NCBI RefSeq assembly: GCF_003610355.1
Contig: NZ_RAPY01000005.1
Location: 248,001-312,000, forward strand
Source of the DNA: Sphingobacterium detergens
Lineage (GTDB): Bacteria > Bacteroidota > Bacteroidia > Sphingobacteriales > Sphingobacteriaceae
Direction of reading: 5' to 3'
Length of the DNA: 64,000 nt
The translations under genes were made by a program, and so were the position numbers. This document shows, piece after piece, positions 44,765 through 52,611 of this stretch. The notes under the pieces are model-generated. The model saw only the letters and a list, made by a program, of their open reading frames with translations, searched no databases and had not been told where the DNA came from. Position 1 is the stretch's first letter, and every line of letters starts with the position of its first letter.

Positions 44765-45470
44765 GGGTATCGTCTTAAAAACAACAAATTATTCGGAAAG
44801 CAGCCTCGTCGCGCAATTATATACCGAGTCGTTTGGCATGCAATCTTATCTCATTGCTGGCGCACGTAAGCCAAAGGCAAAAATCAAAGCCAATATCTTA
44901 CAACCTTTACATCTGTTGGAAATTATAGCAACACATAAGGATAATGGTTCACTGCAGCGCATCTCGGAAGCTCGCCAGACTCCGGTATTGCAAGAAATAC
45001 CTTACGATATTATAAAAAGCTCACTGGCGCTCTTCTTAAATGAAATCTTGTATAAAGTATTGAAAGAACAGGAGAGTGACTCTTATTTATTTGAATTCAT
45101 CCATCAGTCTATCCGATGGTTAGATGAAACCCATTTAAATCTGGCCAATTTTCACTTGGTATTTCTAATCAAACTGACACGCTTTCTTGGCTTTTATCCG
45201 GCCGCATCCAAACAGACTCTGCCCTATTTTAACCTACACGAGGCGACATTTTCAAACAGTCTCCCCGAACACCCCCTTGTGCTCCAGGAACCGCATACTT
45301 CAATTTTCCGGGATTTAATAACAGCAGAATATTCAAATTGTGATCATATCAAAATGTCCAGTACAGACCGACAATTTTTATTGGAAAAGCTACTGGATTT
45401 CTATCGTCTTCACCGCACAAATTTCAAGGAGATAAAATCGCTTTATATACTTGAAGAGATCTTTCGGTAG
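44748..45470 (+). CDS. recO: DNA repair protein RecO
   Basis: 240 residues from ATG 44748 (MLNKTRGIVLKTTNYSESS), the classical RecO start; the longer frame from 44682 is rejected. RecO anneals single strands and loads RecA with RecR in gap repair. An N-terminal OB fold (about 1-80) includes SLVAQLYTESFGMQSYLIAGARKPKAK, followed by the helical RecO_C part. No zinc-finger cysteines are visible in the C-terminal domain. It overlaps the preceding membrane-protein gene by 17 nt. Confidence 0.92.
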   Translation: MLNKTRGIVLKTTNYSESSLVAQLYTESFGMQSYLIAGARKPKAKIKANILQPLHLLEIIATHKDNGSLQRISEARQTPVLQEIPYDIIKSSLALFLNEILYKVLKEQESDSYLFEFIHQSIRWLDETHLNLANFHLVFLIKLTRFLGFYPAASKQTLPYFNLHEATFSNSLPEHPLVLQEPHTSIFRDLITAEYSNCDHIKMSSTDRQFLLEKLLDFYRLHRTNFKEIKSLYILEEIFR

Positions 45471-45731
45471 TGCTTAGTGCTGTGACCCAATCCCAAATTA
45501 CAGCAAGCAAAACCTCCATATCCTGCCGCCACTCGCTAATACGATGCACGAACATATACTATAAATGAAAAGGTCTTTTCATCCCCCTATTTATTCAACA
45601 ATGAAATTGAACAACGATGCATTCCATAATAATTGTTTTATCAGATAAATTATTGGTACATTTATTGTAACAGAATTGTAATAACATTGATTTACTAACA
45701 CATATTTTTCACCTAAAAATCTTAAAATTAT

Positions 45732-46220
45732 ATGGAAATTAAAGATTGGTTTTTGAAAGTCGTAAGGGATAATTATGCAAATTTCAACGGCCGCGCCCGT
45801 CGCAAAGAGTACTGGATGTTCTTTTTGGCAAACGTTATCATTGGGGTTGTATTCGGAATACTCGGACAAATCGCAAGTTTATTTTCTTACATCTCCTATC
45901 TTGTAAGCTTAGCTTTACTGATTCCAGGTATCGCTGTTGCAGTACGGAGACTACATGATACAAATAAATCGGGTTGGTTTTTATTATTGGGTCTTATCCC
46001 ATTAGTCAATTTATACTTGATTTATCTGATGGTTATTGAGGGTGACAAGGGACCCAATCAATACGGTCCCGATCCAAAAGCGGAGGAAAATGGAGCAAGT
46101 CATCCATTCAATCAAGCCCAAGATCCATTTGGCTCTTCGCAACCAAAGGATCCATTTGGAAGTTCACAAGCACCTACTTCATCTTCAACTCCTCCTCCGG
46201 ATAATGATCCATTCGCATAG
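45732..46220 (+). CDS. DUF805 membrane protein
   Basis: 162 residues. The DUF805 signature is present: NFNGRARRKEYWMFFLANVI near the start, IAVAVRRLHDTNKSGWF near 75, and LMVIEGDKGPNQYGPDP near 108. Four or so membrane helices fill residues 25-115. The C-terminal tail carries two DPFGSSQ repeats and a final DPFA, unlike the short tails of most members. Function unknown. A 24-bp perfect terminator follows. Confidence 0.9.
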   Translation: MEIKDWFLKVVRDNYANFNGRARRKEYWMFFLANVIIGVVFGILGQIASLFSYISYLVSLALLIPGIAVAVRRLHDTNKSGWFLLLGLIPLVNLYLIYLMVIEGDKGPNQYGPDPKAEENGASHPFNQAQDPFGSSQPKDPFGSSQAPTSSSTPPPDNDPFA

Positions 46221-46229
46221 ATTATTCTG

Positions 46230-46280
46230 AATAAGAAAAAAGAGCTTTCATTTAATAAATGAAAGCTCTTTTTTCTTATT
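46230..46280. terminator. 24-bp perfect terminator hairpin
   Basis: Arms of 24 nt (AATAAGAAAAAAGAGCTTTC...) pair without mismatch around a 3-nt loop at 46254-46256, with T-runs in both directions. It lies between the DUF805 gene and the convergent His-rich lipoprotein gene. Confidence 0.9.
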
Positions 46281-46330
46281 CACTTTTTGTTGATTGCGGA
46301 ATTTTCTGCAAAAGCGAAAAATCCCTGAGA

Positions 46331-46534
46331 TCAATGTTTATGTTTCTTTTTCTTTTGTTGTCCAGGAGCAAAATCTTTTGCTGATTGTTCTCCATAATAT
46401 TTTTTTGCCTGACCAGGGGGCATTCCCTTCGATCCACCTTTGTGCCTATGCCCATGCCCATGATGCGTGGAATAACATGCAGACATCGAAATTGCCACCA
46501 CAACAGAAAGGATCAATACTAAAGTACGTTTCAT
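46331..46534 (-). CDS. Small His- and Lys-rich lipoprotein
   Basis: 67 residues. A lipoprotein signal (VVVAISMSACYST, Cys at 20) is followed by a His-rich stretch HHGHGHRHKGG and a motif MPPGQAKKYYGEQSAKDFAPGQ, then a lysine-rich end. Proteins with this PPGQAKK...APGQ pattern are common in Sphingobacteriaceae and, from memory, are sometimes labelled quinol oxidase subunit 4, for which nothing in the sequence speaks. A metal-binding role is possible. Confidence 0.75.
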   Translation of the reverse strand: MKRTLVLILSVVVAISMSACYSTHHGHGHRHKGGSKGMPPGQAKKYYGEQSAKDFAPGQQKKKKHKH

Positions 46535-46594
46535 GTTAAACTATATATTTGATACATGTCAATACAATTATCAGTCCAAAACATTTGCTCAATA

Positions 46595-46625
46595 AAAAAG
46601 CCCATGCTGATGGCATAGGCTTTTT
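46595..46625 (-). terminator. Terminator of the cold-shock gene
   Basis: AAAAAGCC...GGCTTTTT stem with an inner ATGC/GCAT pair and a TGAT loop, 26 nt after the csp stop. Confidence 0.75.
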
Positions 46626-46650
46626 CACAATAAATATATCTTGAATCTAA

Positions 46651-46842
46651 TTAGATAACTCTTACATTTACCGCATTAAGACCTTTACGGCCTTGTTCAA
46701 CTTCGTAAGATACATTGTCATTCTCACGAACTTTGTCAACTAATCCAGAAACGTGAACAAAAATTTCGCTCTCGCCTGAATTAGGGATGATGAAACCGAA
46801 ACCTTTGGTCTCATTAAAGAATTTTACTTTACCTTCTTGCAT
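46651..46842 (-). CDS. Cold-shock protein (CspA family)
   Basis: 63 residues, a single OB-fold nucleic-acid-binding domain. RNP1 (KGFGFI, residues 13-18) and RNP2 (IFVHV, 27-31) are intact, with the aromatic residues that stack on RNA or DNA. It acts as an RNA chaperone; whether it is cold-induced cannot be told. It reads away from the SIMPL gene, sharing a 160-nt divergent region. Confidence 0.95.
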   Translation of the reverse strand: MQEGKVKFFNETKGFGFIIPNSGESEIFVHVSGLVDKVRENDNVSYEVEQGRKGLNAVNVRVI

Positions 46843-47004
46843 GGCACTATTTTATTAATTTCCCTAAAGGTATAGAAATAAAATTAAAAATCTTAACGTT
46901 TTTATTTTTTTTATGCGTTAAACTTTTTTGTCTACTTTGGCTCCAATCTTGTAGCAATGCGACAATAGCAATCGTATTATTATAAAACTTTAAGATAGTA
47001 AAAC

Positions 47005-47721
47005 ATGAAAAAAATATTATTAGGACTGGCTTTTTTAGGTTTGATGACAAAACTAAACGCTCAACAAATGGTAAATAAAGAATTTGTATCCACAGTGGGT
47101 CGCGCAGAGGAAGAAGTGACTCCAGACATCATCTATATAGATGTTACACTAAAAGAGTTTTATGACAATGGAAACACCAAGAAAAAGGTTGCTATTGACA
47201 AGTTAGAAAAAGACTTATTTGACTCGGCAACAAAAGCTGGTGTTAAAAAAGAAGATTTTACGATCCAGAATATCTGGAGTTACAATACACCAGAAAAAAA
47301 GAAAAAAGATACGGATATCTTACTTTCTAGACAATACCGCATTAAAGTAACGAACTTAAACAACTTAGATCAATTGTTGGATGGGGTTGATAAAGCTGGT
47401 ATTCAAAGCACTTACATCAGTGAATATGATTATTCGAAGAAAAAAGAGTTAGAAAAGACCTTAAAAACGAAAGCTGTATTGGATGCGAAAGCGAATGCGC
47501 AAATTCTTGCCGAAGCAGCAGGACAAAAAATTGGTAAAGCGATCGTGCTTTCTGAGACACCGCAACAAATTATCTTTGGTGTTCAACCAATGATGCGTAA
47601 TGCAATGTTTAAAGGCGCCATGGCTGAAGCAGCAGACGATGCTGGTGGAAATGGTCTTGATTTAAATATCAGACCGATGAAAGTGACCAGCGAAATCAGC
47701 GCTTCTTTCGAACTATTATAA
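47005..47721 (+). CDS. SIMPL (DUF541) domain protein
   Basis: 238 residues. A signal peptide (MKKILLGLAFLGLMTKLNA) is followed by the SIMPL domain: the VSTVGRAEEEVTPDIIYIDV start near 28, a DKLEKDLFDSATKAGVKKEDF segment near 73, and DAKANAQILAEAAGQKIGKA near 157. Family members are periplasmic or outer-membrane proteins of unclear function (E. coli YggE; BP26 of Brucella). The DUF4112 gene follows after 2 nt, so they are an operon. Confidence 0.9.
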   Translation: MKKILLGLAFLGLMTKLNAQQMVNKEFVSTVGRAEEEVTPDIIYIDVTLKEFYDNGNTKKKVAIDKLEKDLFDSATKAGVKKEDFTIQNIWSYNTPEKKKKDTDILLSRQYRIKVTNLNNLDQLLDGVDKAGIQSTYISEYDYSKKKELEKTLKTKAVLDAKANAQILAEAAGQKIGKAIVLSETPQQIIFGVQPMMRNAMFKGAMAEAADDAGGNGLDLNIRPMKVTSEISASFELL

Positions 47722-47723
47722 TC

Positions 47724-48221
47724 ATGCATAGAGAATTATCTCCAGAAGATAAGAAGAAACAAATAGACCAAGATTTCGGTTGGATCAACCGAATATCTTG
47801 GTTAATGGATAATCAATTCAAGATTGGCAATTTCCGGTTCGGATTAGATCCAATTTTGAATCTGATTCCTTTGGGCGGTGCTATCGCCGGCTTTGGCACA
47901 TCACTGGTTCTGGTCATCGCCATGTGGCGAAATGGTGCTAGCCCCAAGTTAGTCATCCGTATGCTGCTCAATATCACCCTTGATGCGATCTTAGGAAGCA
48001 TCCCCTTTCTAGGTAACATCTTCGATTTCTATAGCAAAGCCAATGAAAAGAATATCAAACTTTTACGCGAGCACTATTATGAGGGTCGACACAAAGGCTC
48101 TGGTATAGGTATTATCCTAACAATAATATTCATATTATTTATCTTAATAGGAGGCACTTGTTACCTGATCTGGATTTTCTTTTCCTGGGCGTTTTCCCTG
48201 CTAAATGGGATTTCTTTTTAA
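47724..48221 (+). CDS. DUF4112 membrane protein
   Basis: 165 residues. The family core is visible: LMDNQFKIGNFRFGLDPILN, LIPLGGAIAGFGTSLV, and the LDAILGSIPFLGNIFDFYSKAN signature near 92. Membrane helices are near 50-70, 85-105 and 128-155. Function unknown. It starts 2 nt after the SIMPL stop and ends before a 145-nt gap. Confidence 0.9.
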   Translation: MHRELSPEDKKKQIDQDFGWINRISWLMDNQFKIGNFRFGLDPILNLIPLGGAIAGFGTSLVLVIAMWRNGASPKLVIRMLLNITLDAILGSIPFLGNIFDFYSKANEKNIKLLREHYYEGRHKGSGIGIILTIIFILFILIGGTCYLIWIFFSWAFSLLNGISF

Positions 48222-48366
48222 GATCCAACCTTTTTTACTCCTCTCGCCGTCCACAACAAATCCCTCATGCAAAAACAATTGTGCATATCTAATATCTATT
48301 TAATAATTTTGATAGCGATAGATGCTGTTTTGACCTGATCTATCAACACTAATTTTAGCATTAAAA

Positions 48367-48735
48367 ATGAGTAAAAAAAGAATATTTGCCCTACTTCTAG
48401 TTGTCATCATGCTGGCGGCCATCCTGACAAATCCAAGCAAAGAGGAACATGAGAAAATTGTACGTGCAAAAGCCGAACAATTATTGAAAAGTCAGCTTCA
48501 TGCAAAAGACCAAGCCTTTTTTGGATTGGGCATGCAATTGTTTGGAAACAAATTAGTCGATGATTTTGTCCAAAATTCTGTTGTTGTGGACAATTACTAC
48601 CTCTTTTCCCTCACCAAGATCAAATGGCAAGGTAAAGAACAGATCATAGGTGGTGGTGCATTTAAACAGATTTGGTTGAGTCCCAAGATTGATGAAAAAG
48701 CAGATGAAATCATTGCTGCATTGAAAAAGATCTAA
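48367..48735 (+). CDS. DUF4359-like protein
   Basis: 122 residues. One N-terminal hydrophobic segment (FALLLVVIMLAAILTNPS) and then NPSKEEHEKIVRAKAEQLL, reminiscent of DUF4359; the domain ends with YYLFSLTKIKWQGKEQIIGGG. Probably anchored to the inner membrane or exported. A weak -7 element (TAATTTTA, 48350-48357) precedes it. Its stop is 1 nt before truC. Confidence 0.65.
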   Translation: MSKKRIFALLLVVIMLAAILTNPSKEEHEKIVRAKAEQLLKSQLHAKDQAFFGLGMQLFGNKLVDDFVQNSVVVDNYYLFSLTKIKWQGKEQIIGGGAFKQIWLSPKIDEKADEIIAALKKI

Positions 48736-48736
48736 T

Positions 48737-49429
48737 ATGTCCTTAGAAATTCTTTACGAAGACGAATCCATTGTAGCGATTAATAAGCCACATGGTCTAT
48801 TAGTGCATCGCTCATCCATTGCGCGTGATACATCCGAATTCGCCCTTCAACTCTTACGTGATCAATTAGGGAAAACGGTATATCCGGCACATCGCTTAGA
48901 TCGTAAAACTGGAGGTGTCCTTCTGTTTTCATTAAATAAAGAAACGGATCAATACTTACAAAAAAGCTTTCAGGAACATCAAATAGACAAAAAGTACCTC
49001 GCCATACTGAGAGGCTTCGCTCCTGAAGAAGGGTTGATTGATTATCCATTGAAAAAAGAAAATGGCACCATACAGGAGGCCCAGACATCGTTCAGGTTGC
49101 TAGCTAAAAGTGAACTGGATATTCCTTTCGGAAAATTCCCGACCTCGCGTTACAGTCTTGTTGAAGCCAATCCACTTACTGGCCGCATGCATCAATTGCG
49201 ACGTCACTTTGCGCATATCTTTTATCCCATTATCGGTGACCGTCCACATGGCTGTAATAAGCAAAATAAATTCTGGAAAGAGAACTACCAGATGGATACC
49301 ATGCTACTACATGCCTCTGAATTAACCTTCAAACATCCCCTTTCGGGTGAAACTGTTCATGTAAAAGCAGCAATCCAGTCCGATTTCCAGAAAGTCCTTG
49401 GAATCTTAAACATACACGAATTATGTTAA
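48737..49429 (+). CDS. truC: tRNA pseudouridine(65) synthase TruC-type
   Basis: 230 residues of the RluA-family pseudouridine synthases. The catalytic Asp55 is in AHRLDRKTGG. Strong end-to-end similarity to E. coli TruC is visible in LEILYEDESIVAINKPHGLL, VHRSSIARD, SRYSLVEANPLTGRMHQLRRH and a PIIGDRPHG ending. In E. coli TruC modifies U65 of tRNA-Ile and tRNA-Asp; the same role here is likely. It overlaps the next gene by 7 nt. Confidence 0.9.
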   Translation: MSLEILYEDESIVAINKPHGLLVHRSSIARDTSEFALQLLRDQLGKTVYPAHRLDRKTGGVLLFSLNKETDQYLQKSFQEHQIDKKYLAILRGFAPEEGLIDYPLKKENGTIQEAQTSFRLLAKSELDIPFGKFPTSRYSLVEANPLTGRMHQLRRHFAHIFYPIIGDRPHGCNKQNKFWKENYQMDTMLLHASELTFKHPLSGETVHVKAAIQSDFQKVLGILNIHELC

Positions 49430-50241
49430 AATTAATTCTCGAAGCATTTATCAGCATATCGGGCATCGCGGCTGCATCTGGGATTGTCTACAACAATGAT
49501 GAGCTTCATATAGTCTCGGACAATAGCAATTACCTGTATAGCTATAACCTCGCTCAGCAACACTTATCCAAAACAGTCTTATTGGAAGCTGAGCCCATGG
49601 AAAATATAAGCAAAGCGAATAAAATGGACCTTGAATCTATTACATTCGATGGCAATCGTTATTATCTCTATGGCTCAGGGTCAACTGAAAAAAGAAACAA
49701 TCGCTTTATCTGGGACGGAAAAAAGGTCATACAGGAAGACTATAGCAAGATCTATACGCATTTTATGCAGAAATTTGGGATAAGCAAGGAGGACTTTAAC
49801 ATAGAAGGTGTAGTACATATTGATGACCGGATATTGTTTTTCAATAGAGGGAATGGCCCCAAAGGCATCAATGCTGTTTTAGAATATAACAGTAAGGCTG
49901 AAGATAAATATCGGTATACTCCTATTGAATTACCCAAGTTAAATGGGATCAGTACTGGTTTTTCCGATGCGACAGTTGTTGGTGACGACATTTATTTTAT
50001 CGCAACTGCAGAAGATGCAAAATCGACCTATCTCGATGGCGAGATTGCAGGATCTCTACTTGGGAAAATATCAACAGATCTGTCTTCCAAACCGGAAGTA
50101 TTTCAAATACCCGAAAATCACAAGTTTGAGGGAATCACCTTCAAGGAGAAAACCGATAACGGCTTAATTTTCTTACTCTGCGAAGATACTGATACAGAAG
50201 ATGCTGAGCTGACTGTCTATTCGTTGAAAGTAACGAATTAA
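49423..50241 (+). CDS. Predicted beta-propeller protein (DUF6929-like)
   Basis: 272 residues with repeating blade-like strands (GIVYNNDELHIVSDNSNYLY, LESITFDGNRYYLYGSGS, DDRILFFNRGNGPKGI, FEGITFKEKTDNGLIFLL), which suggests a propeller as in strictosidine-synthase or phytase-like folds. The N-terminus is only weakly hydrophobic, so export is uncertain. I recall a family DUF6929 of this look but cannot confirm it. It starts within the last codons of truC. Confidence 0.65.
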   Translation: MLKLILEAFISISGIAAASGIVYNNDELHIVSDNSNYLYSYNLAQQHLSKTVLLEAEPMENISKANKMDLESITFDGNRYYLYGSGSTEKRNNRFIWDGKKVIQEDYSKIYTHFMQKFGISKEDFNIEGVVHIDDRILFFNRGNGPKGINAVLEYNSKAEDKYRYTPIELPKLNGISTGFSDATVVGDDIYFIATAEDAKSTYLDGEIAGSLLGKISTDLSSKPEVFQIPENHKFEGITFKEKTDNGLIFLLCEDTDTEDAELTVYSLKVTN

Positions 50242-50290
50242 ATCGTTTGTTCTAAAATAGAATCAAAGCTAGGAATCACGTATATTTTAT

Positions 50291-50298
50291 TAAATTTG
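50291..50298 (+). promoter_or_regulatory. -7 element of gcvT
   Basis: TAAATTTG, exact consensus, 23 nt before the ATG. Confidence 0.45.
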
Positions 50299-50321
50299 CA
50301 ACTGATTAAAACTTAATTTTT

Positions 50322-51404
50322 ATGTTAAAAAATACTGCCCTTTCGGAGACACACATTGCTTTAGGAGCAAAGATGGTTCCCTTCGCAGGCTTCAACATGC
50401 CAGTGCAATATACTGGTATCAATGATGAGCACGAAACAGTTCGTACAGGTGTAGGAGTTTTTGATGTAAGCCACATGGGCGAATTCATCCTTAAAGGTGA
50501 AAAGGCCCTGGATCTTCTTCAAAAAATCTCTTCCAACGATGTATCGAAATTATATGACGGCAAAGTTCAATATGCTTATATTCCGAATGAAACTGGCGGT
50601 GTTGTAGACGATTTTCTAACATACCGTATAGACGATAACACCTATTTTCTGGTTGTCAATGCGTCCAATATTGAGAAAGACTGGAACTGGATTTCCAAAT
50701 ACAATACTGATGGTGTAGAAATGAAAAATATTTCTGACCAGACTTCTTTATTTGCCGTTCAGGGACCTAAAGCAGCCGATGCTTTACAATCGTTGACAGA
50801 TATCGAACTTGCACCAATGGAATATTACACCTTTGCTAAAGGTACTTTTGCGGGAGTAGATAACGTATTGGTATCGGCAACCGGATATACTGGTGCAGGT
50901 GGTTTCGAAATTTATGTTGCCAATGAAGATGCGCAGAAAGTTTGGGATGCTATTTTTGAAGCCGGAAAAGCTTACGGAATTAAACCTATCGGATTAGGTG
51001 CTCGTGATACATTACGTCTAGAAATGGGTTTCTGCCTTTATGGAAATGATATCGACGACAATACCTCTCCTTTAGAGGCTGGCTTAGGTTGGGTAACGAA
51101 GTTTACAAAAGACTTTGTAAACTCCGCTGCGCTTAAAGCTGAAAAAGAAGCTGGACTTAAAAAGAAACTAGTTGGTTTTGAAATGATCGACAGAGGTATT
51201 CCGCGTCATGATTATGAAATCGTAGATGCTGATGGCAATGTAATCGGTCGGGTTACTTCGGGAACACAATCTCCGACATTGAAAAAATCGGTAGGTTTGG
51301 GTTACGTAGATACCGCATTTGCAAAAGATGGTACAGATATCTTTATCCATATCCGTAATCAAAAAGTTAAAGCTAAGGTAACGAAACCTCCATTTGTCAA
51401 ATAA
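50322..51404 (+). CDS. gcvT: Aminomethyltransferase, glycine cleavage T protein
   Basis: 360 residues, full length. GcvT transfers the aminomethyl carbon from GcvH to tetrahydrofolate and releases ammonia. The family shows in MVPFAGFNMPVQYTG near 22, VFDVSHMGEF near 47 (catalytic-region Asp), the folate-binding SATGYTGAGGFEIYV near 185 and GLGARDTLRLEMGFCLYGND near 225. It is monocistronic; gcvP is about 16 kb away on the other strand. Confidence 0.97.
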   Translation: MLKNTALSETHIALGAKMVPFAGFNMPVQYTGINDEHETVRTGVGVFDVSHMGEFILKGEKALDLLQKISSNDVSKLYDGKVQYAYIPNETGGVVDDFLTYRIDDNTYFLVVNASNIEKDWNWISKYNTDGVEMKNISDQTSLFAVQGPKAADALQSLTDIELAPMEYYTFAKGTFAGVDNVLVSATGYTGAGGFEIYVANEDAQKVWDAIFEAGKAYGIKPIGLGARDTLRLEMGFCLYGNDIDDNTSPLEAGLGWVTKFTKDFVNSAALKAEKEAGLKKKLVGFEMIDRGIPRHDYEIVDADGNVIGRVTSGTQSPTLKKSVGLGYVDTAFAKDGTDIFIHIRNQKVKAKVTKPPFVK

Positions 51405-51424
51405 GAATAGGTGTAGGCGATATA

Positions 51425-51460
51425 AAAAAGAGCAGAAGACTATCGTTTTCTGCTCTTTTT
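51425..51460. terminator. Bidirectional terminator between gcvT and the rhodanese operon
   Basis: AAAAAGAGCAGAA and TTCTGCTCTTTTT, a 13-bp stem, flanked by A and T runs. Confidence 0.85.
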
Positions 51461-51487
51461 GTATATGATAAGTAAGAAACTCCGCTC

Positions 51488-51730
51488 TTATTTACTTTTT
51501 CCTTTCGCTTGCTTAGCAGCATATTCCTGTTTTTTTTCACGATCCTTTTCTTGGATAACGACTTTTATCCGCTTGCTTAAGACAACCTTAAGGTAAATCA
51601 GAACAACCAAAAATGCGATAGACAATCCTGTCACCAACATATTTCCGGCTTTATACCCTTCAAATCCACAATACGCCAAAAATACAATGGCTAGGTTCAA
51701 TACAATATTCAGTATAAAATATTTTGTCAT
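51488..51730 (-). CDS. Small membrane protein (DUF6358-like)
   Basis: 80 residues: two hydrophobic helices (about 5-22 and 30-50) and a basic, Lys-rich tail (EKDREKKQEYAAKQAKGKSK). It may belong to DUF6358, a family I recall from Sphingobacteriaceae, but this is unsure. Last gene of a three-gene leftward operon; the gap to the previous stop is 1 nt. Confidence 0.65.
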   Translation of the reverse strand: MTKYFILNIVLNLAIVFLAYCGFEGYKAGNMLVTGLSIAFLVVLIYLKVVLSKRIKVVIQEKDREKKQEYAAKQAKGKSK

Positions 51731-51731
51731 A

Positions 51732-52028
51732 TTACTTTTTTGTTAATCCCAATACACGCGGTCGCCACACAAAGAAATAGAAAATTCCGCCGATAATATT
51801 AAGCAGTACGATCGCCAGTGCCATCAACATCCGCTCACCATTGGAAATAGTCCTGGAAAGCATAATTTCCCGCAAGGCCAATATCACCCATAAGAGGGAC
51901 AATAAAATAGAGAGACTACCTAATACAGGGAAGATCCCTAAGTTTAAGAGCCGAGTTAATAGGGCTACGATATAAAAAGCAAGACTAAACAAGAAAGCTT
52001 GTTTAGTCTGATGCTCCAAGTTTTTCAT
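51732..52028 (-). CDS. Small membrane protein, three helices
   Basis: 98 residues with three hydrophobic stretches (about 12-32, 34-52, 65-88) and the end FYFFVWRPRVLGLTKK. No family recognised, though the C-terminal part resembles short PLDc_N/phospholipase-associated membrane segments. Between rhodanese and the 80-residue protein with 1-nt gaps. Confidence 0.65.
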   Translation of the reverse strand: MKNLEHQTKQAFLFSLAFYIVALLTRLLNLGIFPVLGSLSILLSLLWVILALREIMLSRTISNGERMLMALAIVLLNIIGGIFYFFVWRPRVLGLTKK

Positions 52029-52029
52029 A

Positions 52030-52344
52030 TTAATAAACGTCTAACTCTGGATCGATTTCCTCTTTCCAGGCCAAGATACCGCCTTTTAAATTTGCTAGAT
52101 TATCAAATCCTTGTTGCTCCAACAACATAATTGCCTGTGCTGAACGTTTTCCAGAACGACATTGAACGATAACTGGTTTATCCTTCGCAATCTTATCGGA
52201 CTCGATCAAAATTCCTGAAAGTGGAATATTTAAACCGTCCAAATTTGAAACTTCATATTCAAATGACTCACGCACATCAATCAATTGAAAATCTTCGTTA
52301 TTATCGATCTTGCTCTTTAATTCTTGTACAGATACTTCTTTCAT
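52030..52344 (-). CDS. Rhodanese-like domain protein
   Basis: 104 residues from MKEVSVQELKSK; the open frame reaches 52401 but the rhodanese fold starts here. The active-site loop is QCRSGKRSAQ with Cys62, and LIDVRESFEYEVSNLDG is the CH2-A motif. It can carry a persulfide sulfur; partner unknown. First gene of a three-gene operon with tiny membrane proteins. Confidence 0.9.
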   Translation of the reverse strand: MKEVSVQELKSKIDNNEDFQLIDVRESFEYEVSNLDGLNIPLSGILIESDKIAKDKPVIVQCRSGKRSAQAIMLLEQQGFDNLANLKGGILAWKEEIDPELDVY

Positions 52345-52412
52345 TGTCAAATAATTTATACCCAAATATACTACATTTTTTTCTGAATTGTCTTTCTTCA
52401 AAGGCCATCAAG

Positions 52413-52455
52413 AACTTTCGTGCCTGTTGCCAATTCGATAGCATCCACGAAAGTT
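52413..52455. repeat. 10-bp inverted repeat with a 23-nt spacer
   Basis: AACTTTCGTG and CACGAAAGTT in the region between the rhodanese and M28 genes. It could be an RNA stem or an operator; nothing further supports either. Confidence 0.4.
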
Positions 52456-52611
52456 TTATTGAAAGCATATTTTCCCGGAACTCATTAACATCTCCATTTC
52501 AACAGTCATGACCTTTAGCATAAAGATGATATGGGTTTATGCTAAGGCACTACAAATTTCCGCTAAAATTACAGGCGAAATCATTATCTTCATCCGAACA
52601 TTACTAACTTT

